DNA of 23,332 bases from a virus: positions 1 to 23,332 of the IMG/VR virus record IMGVR_UViG_3300027747_000070; one strand, given 5' to 3'. Of this stretch, positions 14,407 through 21,216 are shown one piece after another. The position numbers and the translations under genes are program-made. Under the pieces are notes generated by a model, which was given only the letters and a program-made list of their open reading frames with translations, made no database searches and had not been told where the DNA came from. Positions within the stretch are counted from its first letter, which is position 1, and each line of letters starts with the position of its first letter.

Positions 14407-14693
14407 TAGCAATTCCACTTTCTTAATGCCAATGCTTTACGAGTAGGTCTTCCTTTATCATCTTTCATTGGGCCTGGATTACCAGACATACGAGCACAGA
14501 ATGATTTACGTCTATTATATGCCTTACTGCCTTTTTTTAATTCAGATGGTTTTTTTGTTACAGGTGCTTTTAGATTACTACCATCTTTACGATTATAATA
14601 ATCTCTACCTTTTTGTGTTAATCCTCCTGTAGAACTTTTAAGTCCTTTTGAATCTACAGCAGCTTCTTTTATAAATTGTTTAAATGTTTTCAT
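14406..14693 (-). CDS. DUF6321-like protein with capsid-targeting-like leader
   Basis: A 95-aa protein starting MKTFKQFIKE/AAVDSKG. The first eleven residues match the T4 internal-protein leader (MKTYQEFIAE/A) at eight positions, and the protease-type site I-K-E/A is exact. The rest is basic: GGLTQKGRDYYNRKDGSNLK, then KKGSKAYNRRKSFCARMSGN and GRPTRKALALRKWNC. This block recalls the DUF6321 domain of phage proteins of unknown role, rich in Arg/Lys as expected of a DNA-binding internal head protein. It overlaps the upstream gene by 4 bases (ATGA) and the kinase by one base (TAGTG). A packaged, processed DNA-contact protein is the best inference. Confidence 0.85.
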   Translation of the reverse strand: MKTFKQFIKEAAVDSKGLKSSTGGLTQKGRDYYNRKDGSNLKAPVTKKPSELKKGSKAYNRRKSFCARMSGNPGPMKDDKGRPTRKALALRKWNC

Positions 14694-14899
14694 ACTATCT
14701 CCGTTGTTTTTGATCTATTAAAAGTCTCGTTAGGTTTTAATCTTATTTGTGGATTTCTAAAAGTCCAACATTCTCCAGTTTCATTAATAAAACATACCCA
14801 TAGTAGATGTTCTTCCATGCCGTAATCGATTAAAAAATGAACGTAGGCTTCTCCTTTAGGAGTTATTATAGGTAAAGCTGGATTCAATTGTTTAATCAT
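14690..14899 (-). CDS. conserved small phage protein, unknown function
   Basis: A 69-aa protein, MIKQLNPALPIITPKGEAYV, then FLIDYGMEEHLLWVCFIN and ETGECWTFRNPQIR. It looks like a compact beta-rich protein often found in T4-like marine phages, with no known function. Its stop overlaps the next start in ATGA. It begins one base after the ligase-like gene stops. No signal peptide or membrane segment. Confidence 0.8.
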   Translation of the reverse strand: MIKQLNPALPIITPKGEAYVHFLIDYGMEEHLLWVCFINETGECWTFRNPQIRLKPNETFNRSKTTEIV

Positions 14900-14900
14900 A

Positions 14901-16121
14901 TTATCCTTTAAGCCAATCTTTTGCTATTGTAAAGTTTGCTCTACTAAATTCTAATCTATCTACAAGTTTAACTGCACCCTTAACTCTATCAACAGCCACA
15001 TATCCTTCAGGATTAGTTACTTTAAATCCATCTGGTGTTCTTATAAACTGGCCAATGCTTTGTATTTGATTCATTTTTCTTATTAAAAAATTCTTTGCAC
15101 GTTGTAATGATATCCAACTTGCAATTGCAAAGTATAATGCTTGTTGATTCCTATCAATGAAGTTTAAACCATCATCTCTAATTTTTCTATATTTGTTTTT
15201 TGTTTCTTCTTTACTTACTGCTTCAACTTCTTGTTGCAACATATTATTATAATACACTCTAAACATATCTACTAAATCTTTTACTTTGGCCATATCGCCT
15301 TGTGAATTTCTAATGTAATGATTGAAAAATGATTTAAGTTTATAACCTACTGCTAAAGAATCTGCAACGTTAAGTATATCTAACATTGGTGCCGCTTTCT
15401 GTAATGAGCCTTCTGCCATTGAAATGATATTATCAAACTGGCCCATTTCTGATTTGTTAAATGTAGCAGCCCCTGACGTATCTTTGTATGTTGCATCTGT
15501 AATAAAAATAGAAGATGATTTAGGAAACCCAGCAACACTTCCAAAACTTGCTGAAAGATGTTTAATATCTTTACCTGAATACATTGTATGGAAAACTATA
15601 CCTAATCTTGCACGTGCAACTCTTTGACCTATTACACTGTTAACTGGTACTGCATACGTAATTGTATTTGGTGTAAATGTATAATATTCTTTATCATCTA
15701 TTGTTGTAGTCTTAACATCACCTTTTGTAAATAAAAGATCGCCTTGTAAAATACCATTGATACCTAATTTAGATAACTCTCTTAAACAAACAATAAGTTT
15801 CTGTGCTAAAACGCCATCATGGTTTTTCATAATGTCGCCTGTAGAATAATTGATTTTTGGATTTACGTTGAATAAAGATTTAGTTGCTACAAAGAATTTA
15901 CCATTTTCAGGATTAATTCCACAGATAACTGCTGGCGCACCGTCCCATTTAACTGTTACGTTAAGTCGGCCGCCTACATTACCTGTAAGCATTTTTTTTA
16001 TTGATTTTAAAAAATTGACTGCATTACGACCACCTTTTGAGCCTTGGTCTATAATACTATCTTCTAAGTGTTCCAAATGGGTATTAGTACCCTTTGTTAC
16101 GAATCCTTTAAAACTAAACAT
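14901..16121 (-). CDS. ligase-like covalent nucleotidyltransferase (DUF6267-type)
   Basis: A 406-aa protein. The N-terminal block NTHLEHLEDSIIDQG and the rest recall DUF6267, a phage family of unknown function. The residues suggest an ATP-dependent ligase or RNA-ligase fold: KWDG at 58-61 (motif I KxDG, Lys58 being the adenylation site), LQGDLLFTK at 125-133 (motif III-like), EGYVAV at 372-377 (motif IV-like) and VKLV at 384-387 with Lys385 (motif V-like). Motif order is right, although the 240 residues between III and IV are longer than usual and include a helical insert. It may seal nucleic-acid ends with the operon's kinase and phosphatase, or label proteins. It is the first gene after a combined early/late promoter. 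The ligase call is inference. Confidence 0.8.
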   Translation of the reverse strand: MFSFKGFVTKGTNTHLEHLEDSIIDQGSKGGRNAVNFLKSIKKMLTGNVGGRLNVTVKWDGAPAVICGINPENGKFFVATKSLFNVNPKINYSTGDIMKNHDGVLAQKLIVCLRELSKLGINGILQGDLLFTKGDVKTTTIDDKEYYTFTPNTITYAVPVNSVIGQRVARARLGIVFHTMYSGKDIKHLSASFGSVAGFPKSSSIFITDATYKDTSGAATFNKSEMGQFDNIISMAEGSLQKAAPMLDILNVADSLAVGYKLKSFFNHYIRNSQGDMAKVKDLVDMFRVYYNNMLQQEVEAVSKEETKNKYRKIRDDGLNFIDRNQQALYFAIASWISLQRAKNFLIRKMNQIQSIGQFIRTPDGFKVTNPEGYVAVDRVKGAVKLVDRLEFSRANFTIAKDWLKG

Positions 16122-16180
16122 TTCTCTCTCATTGTTCCCATAAACAAAATCAAACTTACAATAAACTATATCAATACTAT

Positions 16181-16188
16181 TATTTATA
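16181..16188 (-). promoter_or_regulatory. T4-type late promoter for the enzyme operon
   Basis: Exact TATAAATA on the minus strand, 60 bases before the ligase-like ATG at 16121, overlapping the sigma70 -10 element at base 16188. Confidence 0.65.
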
Positions 16189-16216
16189 CTATATCACATC
16201 TTTAGGTTAATGTCAA
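16188..16216 (-). promoter_or_regulatory. sigma70-type promoter for the enzyme operon
   Basis: Minus strand TTGACA (16216-16211), 17 bases, TATAGT (16193-16188), with the TG of an extended -10 before it (GTGATATAGT). It lies just after the stop of the 473-aa gene. Near-consensus elements with perfect spacing suggest strong early expression of the eight-gene operon downstream. Confidence 0.72.
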
Positions 16217-16220
16217 GATT

Positions 16221-17642
16221 TTAGTATAATTTACCAAAAGGACCAAACTGAGAACCTCTTTTTTCAGCTAGATAGACCATATCCGTTAACATCTTATTTC
16301 TTTTTTTCTCTGGTAATGAATAGATACAGAATAAAAAGTCTAGTTCCATTAGTTTGGTATGCGATACACCATTTTTTAAATCATCTGAATTATATGATGA
16401 TATCATGTTCTTAATAAAATTAACTGTTGATGTATCTGTTTGTACCTTTGATCTTATAAAATTAAATTTGGCTTCATATCTTTTGGCCACTTTTTTAAAT
16501 GCGTCTAAAGATTTAGGATATAAAGTATGGTTATTAACATAAGATAAATTACTACTGCCTATTCCATTCTCTCTAAACAATGTAGTCATCAAATCAACTG
16601 GTACTTTACCTATACGAGCAGCACCCGATTTCTTTCTTTTACCGTCAAATTTTAAATTCTGCATAAATCCTTTACCATTTTGTCTAATCTGAAATTCTAC
16701 TTCATCATCTTTATCTTTAATTATTATTCTACAATCAGCTGAAATTAATGTACCATCTTTTTTGTTTGTAAAGTTTATAACAGATTTGTTTAAAGACATT
16801 GTAAACTTATCTTGTTTCATTAGAGCATCTTTAGTATTTAATTCTTCCCATCTGGCTTCTTTACCTGAAACTTTTTTTAAAGATACACCAACTACTTTTC
16901 TTTTTTCAAATAGATTTTTCATTATATCATTTAATTTTGATATAGATGATGTTTTGCTTTCTAATGCTTCATTAATAGAATTTCTTACTTGTTGTTCATT
17001 TTGAATTAACCATATATCTGCTGGATTCCAACTATCTTTTTTAGCAATCTTAAATTTATCTTTAATTATTTTAGAAATGTAATCCATAAAACCACCATCT
17101 CTATTATATTCTGTGAAATTAATATTTCTAAATATTTCTAACATTTTTTTTTGTTGTGCATAGAAGTTATCTAACCATTCAGGATCATCATCAACTTCAG
17201 GATAGATACTAACTAGTTCTTTATATTTTGGATCTTTTCTAATATCATTTGCTGTTGTGTATTTTCTTTTATCTTTTAATACTCTTTTTATAATCCATAA
17301 AGATGCTCTTTCTTGTTTACCTGTAGCAACTGCATCTAATTGACCTACTGATTTCTTACCTGTTTCAATAAATCTAATTCTATAATTATTAACTAAAAAA
17401 TCTGCTTGTCTTTTGGCACCTAATTTAATAATGCCTTTAAATTTTGTTTTGATTGTTGTTTGTATCTTATCAAAATTTTCTTTAGATACTTTTATTTGAT
17501 ATGTTGAACCTCTATTAATAGGACTATCATCAGCAAAAAAACTTCCTTCTTTCATCATTTTAATTAATGATGTTATGTTGGTTTTTAATTCGCTTGGTAA
17601 ACGGCTTATTAATTCTGAATGTTTGTCTATATTAAATGACAT
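16221..17642 (-). CDS. conserved phage protein, possible PD-(D/E)XK-type nuclease
   Basis: A 473-aa protein with no family I can name with certainty. Residues about 95-125 read QLDAVATGKQERASLWIIKR, where Glu111 could be the helix glutamate of a PD-(D/E)XK nuclease. KDSWNPADIWLI (202-213) gives Asp209 and VVGVSLKKVSG (250-260) gives Lys256-Lys257, an order and motif style seen in restriction-type nucleases. The spacing and the missing clear (D/E)xK leave doubt. The C-terminal half is basic with beta segments (FQIRQNGKGFMQNLKF near 327-342). It has its own late promoter very close to the start. It could degrade host DNA or process phage DNA; this is inference. Confidence 0.8.
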   Translation of the reverse strand: MSFNIDKHSELISRLPSELKTNITSLIKMMKEGSFFADDSPINRGSTYQIKVSKENFDKIQTTIKTKFKGIIKLGAKRQADFLVNNYRIRFIETGKKSVGQLDAVATGKQERASLWIIKRVLKDKRKYTTANDIRKDPKYKELVSIYPEVDDDPEWLDNFYAQQKKMLEIFRNINFTEYNRDGGFMDYISKIIKDKFKIAKKDSWNPADIWLIQNEQQVRNSINEALESKTSSISKLNDIMKNLFEKRKVVGVSLKKVSGKEARWEELNTKDALMKQDKFTMSLNKSVINFTNKKDGTLISADCRIIIKDKDDEVEFQIRQNGKGFMQNLKFDGKRKKSGAARIGKVPVDLMTTLFRENGIGSSNLSYVNNHTLYPKSLDAFKKVAKRYEAKFNFIRSKVQTDTSTVNFIKNMISSYNSDDLKNGVSHTKLMELDFLFCIYSLPEKKRNKMLTDMVYLAEKRGSQFGPFGKLY

Positions 17643-17657
17643 ATCTCTCTTTTACAA

Positions 17658-17665
17658 TATTTATA
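17658..17665 (-). promoter_or_regulatory. T4-type late promoter for 473-aa gene
   Basis: Exact TATAAATA on the minus strand, 16 bases before the ATG at 17642, giving a very short leader with AAGAGAGAT as ribosome site. A TTGACA (17677-17672) also lies just upstream, but no -10 sits at 16-18 bases from it. Confidence 0.55.
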
Positions 17666-17677
17666 AGAAAGTGTCAA

Positions 17678-17935
17678 CTATTTAATATTGTCGCAAAGAA
17701 ATTTAGGTATACCACCGTTACGTTGCCATTGACGGTGTTCATTTTGAAACTTAACTAAATCTTCTATATCTTCTTCAAAGAATGATTGTTTTACTATAGT
17801 GCCTGTTGGTTTTTCAATAACTTGCCAAAATATACTTCTGCCTTTTTTAACCATTTTCTTTTCATAAGATAATGTTTCGCTTAGAAAACCAGGTCTCTTA
17901 TCACTCTTGTGAAACTTTACTTTTTGTCTTTTCAT
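17678..17935 (-). CDS. small basic conserved phage protein
   Basis: An 85-aa protein, basic at the N-terminus (MKRQKVKFHKSDKRPGF), then SIFWQVIEKPTGTIVKQSFF and a C-terminal HRQWQRNGGIPKFL. No catalytic motif or known family. It overlaps the gp41 helicase stop by 4 bases (ATGA), so it is made with the helicase and could be a replisome accessory. Function is unknown. Confidence 0.8.
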   Translation of the reverse strand: MKRQKVKFHKSDKRPGFLSETLSYEKKMVKKGRSIFWQVIEKPTGTIVKQSFFEEDIEDLVKFQNEHRQWQRNGGIPKFLCDNIK

Positions 17936-19314
17936 ATTTTGAAGTCCGAGAATTTATCATAACTTGTTTTAACTGTCGGTTCCCTTTGGTTGCTATCTAC
18001 TATATTTTGTGCATTAACGGACACATCATATAATTTCATCTTTGCTCTATCTACACCTACTATAAAAGAACGGTTAATAGATGGATCATTATATCTATTC
18101 TTTAATTGTTTAATCTTCATTTGGCCTAATGCTTCTAATTCTTCGTTTGATATTAATGCAAACATAAAATCGGCAGTTGCTGGAAGACCAAACGATTCTG
18201 AAGTATCTTCTAATCCGATATCTGTACTTACAAATCCTGTTCTTGTTGTTTGTGTTGCACTAAAGATTGGCACATTAAACTCTACGGCCAATCCTCTTAA
18301 TTCTTCTGCAATGGCTTTAATAAAGAAGTATGATGATATATTTCCGCCTTTAAATCTACTACTAGAACATATATTTAAATAATCAATAAAGATAACATTA
18401 GGTCTAAAAGATTTCTTCAATGCAAGTTCGTTTAATAATGCTCTAAAATGGCCAGCGTGTGCTGATGCTGTTGGATATTCTTTTATAATTAATTTACCAG
18501 CAGTCTTGTTTCTGATCTTAGTAATCTTATCATCATAGATTTGTCTAGGCATGCTGTGTAGGTCGTCCATGTTTACATCTAGTAAATTGGCATCAATACG
18601 TTCAGCAATTCTTTCTTCTGACATCTCCATTGTAATGTATAATACATTTAAACCTTGTGTTAAGAAACTGGATGCACAATGACACATGAATAAAGATTTA
18701 CCAACACCAGTACCTGCCAATGCAATGTTTAAAGTTTTAGGTGGTACGCCGCCTTTAGTAATACGATTCATATAAGATAAATCAAATTCATATTTCTTTT
18801 CTTTAGTATGATAGAAATCAAATCTTCTAGTTGCATCTTCTATGTAATCATGCCCTATATGGTTATCAAAAGAAACGGCCAATGCGTCTGCAAGAATACC
18901 AGGTATTGCCTCTGGTGTAAGTCTAGGATCTTTTTTATCTAATATTTTAATACCAGTTAATACTGCATTATGTACTGCTCTATCTTTACAAAATTTTTCT
19001 GTAGTATCAAACAACCATTGTAAGTCTACCTTTTCTTCACTGATAGATAATAGTAATTCTTTTATAGATTTAAATTCATCTTCATTAATATCTTTTCTCT
19101 GACCCAGTTCTATAAGTAATGCTTCTTTTGTTGGAATGTTTTTATATTTGTTTACAAATGTATCTATTTCTCTAAACAATATTCTTTCAGAACGATTTGC
19201 AAAGTAATCTTCTTTACAAAAAGGTAAGGCTTTTCTTGTAAAAGCTTCATTGAATATAAAATTACGTAGTATTGTAATCTCTATTCGTTCATTGTTTAAA
19301 TTCAACTTTTCCAT
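17932..19314 (-). CDS. 41: replicative DNA helicase, T4 gp41-like
   Basis: A 460-aa DnaB/gp41-type helicase that unwinds DNA at the fork and works with gp61. N-terminal helical domain (1-150) resembles the primase-interacting part. Walker A is ALAGTGVGKS (198-207). Walker B ends FIDYLN with Asp311. Then come the SATQTTR (H3-like) and FGLPATADFMFAL segments of this family. Length fits gp41 (475 aa in T4). ATG 19314 overlaps the 106-aa gene by 26 bases without a visible ribosome site, so coupling to the upstream gene is likely. Sits just downstream of uvsX, a common arrangement in T4-like phages. Confidence 0.95.
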   Translation of the reverse strand: MEKLNLNNERIEITILRNFIFNEAFTRKALPFCKEDYFANRSERILFREIDTFVNKYKNIPTKEALLIELGQRKDINEDEFKSIKELLLSISEEKVDLQWLFDTTEKFCKDRAVHNAVLTGIKILDKKDPRLTPEAIPGILADALAVSFDNHIGHDYIEDATRRFDFYHTKEKKYEFDLSYMNRITKGGVPPKTLNIALAGTGVGKSLFMCHCASSFLTQGLNVLYITMEMSEERIAERIDANLLDVNMDDLHSMPRQIYDDKITKIRNKTAGKLIIKEYPTASAHAGHFRALLNELALKKSFRPNVIFIDYLNICSSSRFKGGNISSYFFIKAIAEELRGLAVEFNVPIFSATQTTRTGFVSTDIGLEDTSESFGLPATADFMFALISNEELEALGQMKIKQLKNRYNDPSINRSFIVGVDRAKMKLYDVSVNAQNIVDSNQREPTVKTSYDKFSDFKI

Positions 19315-19609
19315 CTGTCAATTGTTTTTCTAATAGTTCTACTAATATATCACCAATGTAATTAATAAATTCTTGTTCATCAAATTTGATTTCATCAGGA
19401 TTCTTAATAATTTCATAGGTAAATCTCATTGGTAGTGTACCATCTTCTTTAGGTTCACTAGCAAATTGTACATTACCATACTTGTAAACAATACCTAAGT
19501 ATTTTTCTTCTACAAGTTTAATATAAGTTTGCTCTTCGCCTTCTTTTTGTACAAAGAGATATTTTATATTACTCTGCTCCGTATAGGAATTTTTTCTTTG
19601 TTGTTTCAT
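19289..19609 (-). CDS. conserved phage protein between uvsX and gp41
   Basis: A 106-aa protein: [18 protein letters not shown], then [12 protein letters not shown] and a helical C-terminus [18 protein letters not shown] know similar small proteins at the same place in marine T4-like phages, with no function. ATG 19609 overlaps the end of uvsX by 41 bases and has no clear ribosome site. A GGAG inside the uvsX end lies 7 bases before an in-frame ATA (codon 15), which might be an unusual start. No other ATG is available near the N-terminus. Confidence 0.8.
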   Translation of the reverse strand: MKQQRKNSYTEQSNIKYLFVQKEGEEQTYIKLVEEKYLGIVYKYGNVQFASEPKEDGTLPMRFTYEIIKNPDEIKFDEQEFINYIGDILVELLEKQLTDGKVEFKQ

Positions 19610-20591
19610 CTATCTGTTTTAATATTTCCTTTGTAAAATACTTTTCAGGTTCATCATTGATAGACTTACCAAATACTTTTGTACCATCTGGCATTTCATA
19701 TCTTGTTGATACTTTTTTGAAAATGCCTGCTTCTTCTGCAATTTCTAACAAACCATAATGACGATCTAATCCTTCTTTATATGTTAGTCTCACATCTATT
19801 TGAGCATTTTCTTTTGTTAACCTTGACTTGTAGTTTTTACAGTGGATAATATTACCAATCACTTCGTTGTCGGCATCTTTTTCTTTTCTTTTGCCGAGAT
19901 AGATGATTGATGAGGCAGCGTATTTAAGACCGGAACCACCACCCATTTCTTTTTGTGGGTACATAGAACCTATTACGTCATAGGTGTGGTTAGTCATTAT
20001 CATTGGAACTTTTGCCCTGCCAAGTTTCAATGTTAAAACTCTAAATGTTGATTTCACGATTTGACTTCTAGTCATATCTCGTGTTTCTTTTCCTTCTGCT
20101 GTATCTTCCATTTCTTTAGTTGTAGATAACATGCCTAAACTATCTAATACAAACATTAAAGGTTTTCTTTTATCTTCTGGTTGTTCTAAGTATTTGTCTA
20201 ATACTTTTATTGATTGATTTCTAAATTCTTGCACTGTAGCCACAGGAACTATTACCATTCTTGTTGCATCTACGCCTCTACTAATAATCATTTCTTTTGA
20301 GATTGCACTTTCAGATTCAAAATAAATTACACCTGCTTCTTTATTCTTATCTAAAAAATTTTTACAAATACCTAAAGCAAAAAATGTTTTACCTGTTGCC
20401 GCTTCGCCTGCAATTGCGGTAATTTTATTACTTGGTAAACCACCAAAAATACTGCCTGATAATAATGCGTTAAAAGAATATGAACCTGTATCTATGAAAC
20501 TTGTTATATCTGCACTGTCAACACCATCTGATACTAATGTTGCATACTCGTTACCTACATCTTTAATTATGTCTTTTAAAAAATTACTCAT
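19569..20591 (-). CDS. uvsX: UvsX recombinase (RecA-like)
   Basis: A 340-aa strand-exchange protein of the RecA/Rad51 family that supports recombination-dependent replication. Walker A is GEAATGKT (62-69), followed by the VIYFESESA segment, [10 protein letters not shown] (Walker B), MIMTNHTYD and [16 protein letters not shown] (DNA-binding loop). Length is a little short of T4 UvsX (391 aa). An ATG at 20597 would add two residues, but GGAG lies seven bases before ATG 20591, so I take 20591. The -35/-10 elements at 20644-20672 read into it. It is the start of a replication string uvsX, 106-aa gene, gp41, 85-aa gene. Confidence 0.95.
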   Translation of the reverse strand: MSNFLKDIIKDVGNEYATLVSDGVDSADITSFIDTGSYSFNALLSGSIFGGLPSNKITAIAGEAATGKTFFALGICKNFLDKNKEAGVIYFESESAISKEMIISRGVDATRMVIVPVATVQEFRNQSIKVLDKYLEQPEDKRKPLMFVLDSLGMLSTTKEMEDTAEGKETRDMTRSQIVKSTFRVLTLKLGRAKVPMIMTNHTYDVIGSMYPQKEMGGGSGLKYAASSIIYLGKRKEKDADNEVIGNIIHCKNYKSRLTKENAQIDVRLTYKEGLDRHYGLLEIAEEAGIFKKVSTRYEMPDGTKVFGKSINDEPEKYFTKEILKQIDETTKKKFLYGAE

Positions 20592-20736
20592 CCACATTCT
20601 CCATTGTTTTTCTATAATTAATTATATAATATTTTATTCCTAGACTATAACATACTTGGCGTATTTCGTCAAGCTGTTCTGGAGGAAAATTATGTATTAG
20701 ATAATTGGAAGGACTCTTGTATATAATTATTTGCAT
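20584..20736 (-). CDS. possible 50-aa protein between speD and uvsX
   Basis: ATG 20736 opens a 50-codon frame through the speD/uvsX gap to TAA at 20584, overlapping speD by 47 bases and uvsX by 8. The product, [20 protein letters not shown], then [20 protein letters not shown], has a natural protein composition and a beta-alpha-beta look, and its codons follow the AT-ending bias of the neighbours. No good ribosome site precedes it, and the sigma70-type promoter for uvsX lies inside it. It may be a real short gene or a chance frame. Confidence 0.45.
   Translation of the reverse strand: MQIIIYKSPSNYLIHNFPPEQLDEIRQVCYSLGIKYYIINYRKTMENVDE
20644..20672 (-). promoter_or_regulatory. sigma70-type promoter for uvsX
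   Basis: Minus strand TTGACG (20672-20667), 17 bases, TATAGT (20649-20644), with TG one base before the -10 (extended type). It is 53 bases before the uvsX ATG at 20591, and would drive uvsX, gp41 and the two small genes early. Confidence 0.65.
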
Positions 20737-21142
20737 ATTTATTCATAGTATCTTTTTTTAATCTAATAGGTTTCAATTCAGTTTCACGGTTTAAGAACTT
20801 ATAGTCTAATTTAACTACATCAAAGTCTGCTTGTAGTTTGTCTGCAATCTTATAAGGGTCAAATTCTGAACAGCTATAAACGTCAAATTGCATAATACCA
20901 GGATCTGTCTCGTCCCATACGTGCATTGCTATATGACTTGTTTCAATAACGGCCACACCTGTAATACCTCTGTTACCTTCAGTGTTACAATACTTAACAT
21001 AAGGTCCCATTAAAACTTTCATATCAATAAAAGATATAAAGTCTTTTAACCAGTTTGTTAGTTGTTCTTCGTTTTTTGGTGGGTTTTTCACTTCGGCTCT
21101 AATAATTAAATGTTTGTGTATTAAAAGTTTATTCTGTTCCAT
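20690..21142 (-). CDS. speD: S-adenosylmethionine decarboxylase-like protein (SpeD)
   Basis: A 150-aa protein of the prokaryotic AdoMet decarboxylase type, which makes the aminopropyl donor for spermidine. The self-cleavage region is GVAVIETSHIAMHVW: Ser69 would become the pyruvoyl group, His74 is five residues later as in the bacterial enzymes, and Cys91 in FDVYSCSEFDP is near the position of the catalytic Cys. Length is slightly above the bacterial 120-130 aa. Auxiliary speD genes are known in marine T4-like phages. It has an exact late promoter 55 bases upstream and the ribosome site TAGAGAG. No spermidine synthase is seen in the window. The key residues look intact, so it may be active. 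Confidence 0.88.
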   Translation of the reverse strand: MEQNKLLIHKHLIIRAEVKNPPKNEEQLTNWLKDFISFIDMKVLMGPYVKYCNTEGNRGITGVAVIETSHIAMHVWDETDPGIMQFDVYSCSEFDPYKIADKLQADFDVVKLDYKFLNRETELKPIRLKKDTMNKYANNYIQESFQLSNT

Positions 21143-21196
21143 CTCTCTATAAATTTTAAAATTAACTCCTCACAATCACATCAATATATATAAAGT

Positions 21197-21204
21197 TATT
21201 TATA
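21197..21204 (-). promoter_or_regulatory. T4-type late promoter for speD
   Basis: Exact TATAAATA on the minus strand, 55 bases before the speD ATG at 21142, in the gap after the stop of the DUF4338-like gene. Confidence 0.6.
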
Positions 21205-21216
21205 TAAAATAAATCT

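Noticed and set aside
17672-17677. TTGACA as a -35 element for the 473-aa gene
   Set aside because: The bases 16-18 downstream give no acceptable -10; the exact late octamer explains the gap better.
17990-18382. 130-aa plus-strand frame
   Set aside because: Fully opposite the conserved gp41 helicase, with a composition that reflects the antisense of helicase codons.
19317-19322. TTGACA before the gp41 start
   Set aside because: It lies inside the overlapping 106-aa gene and the hexamer at 17 bases is TAAACA with no extended motif, so a promoter is not supported.
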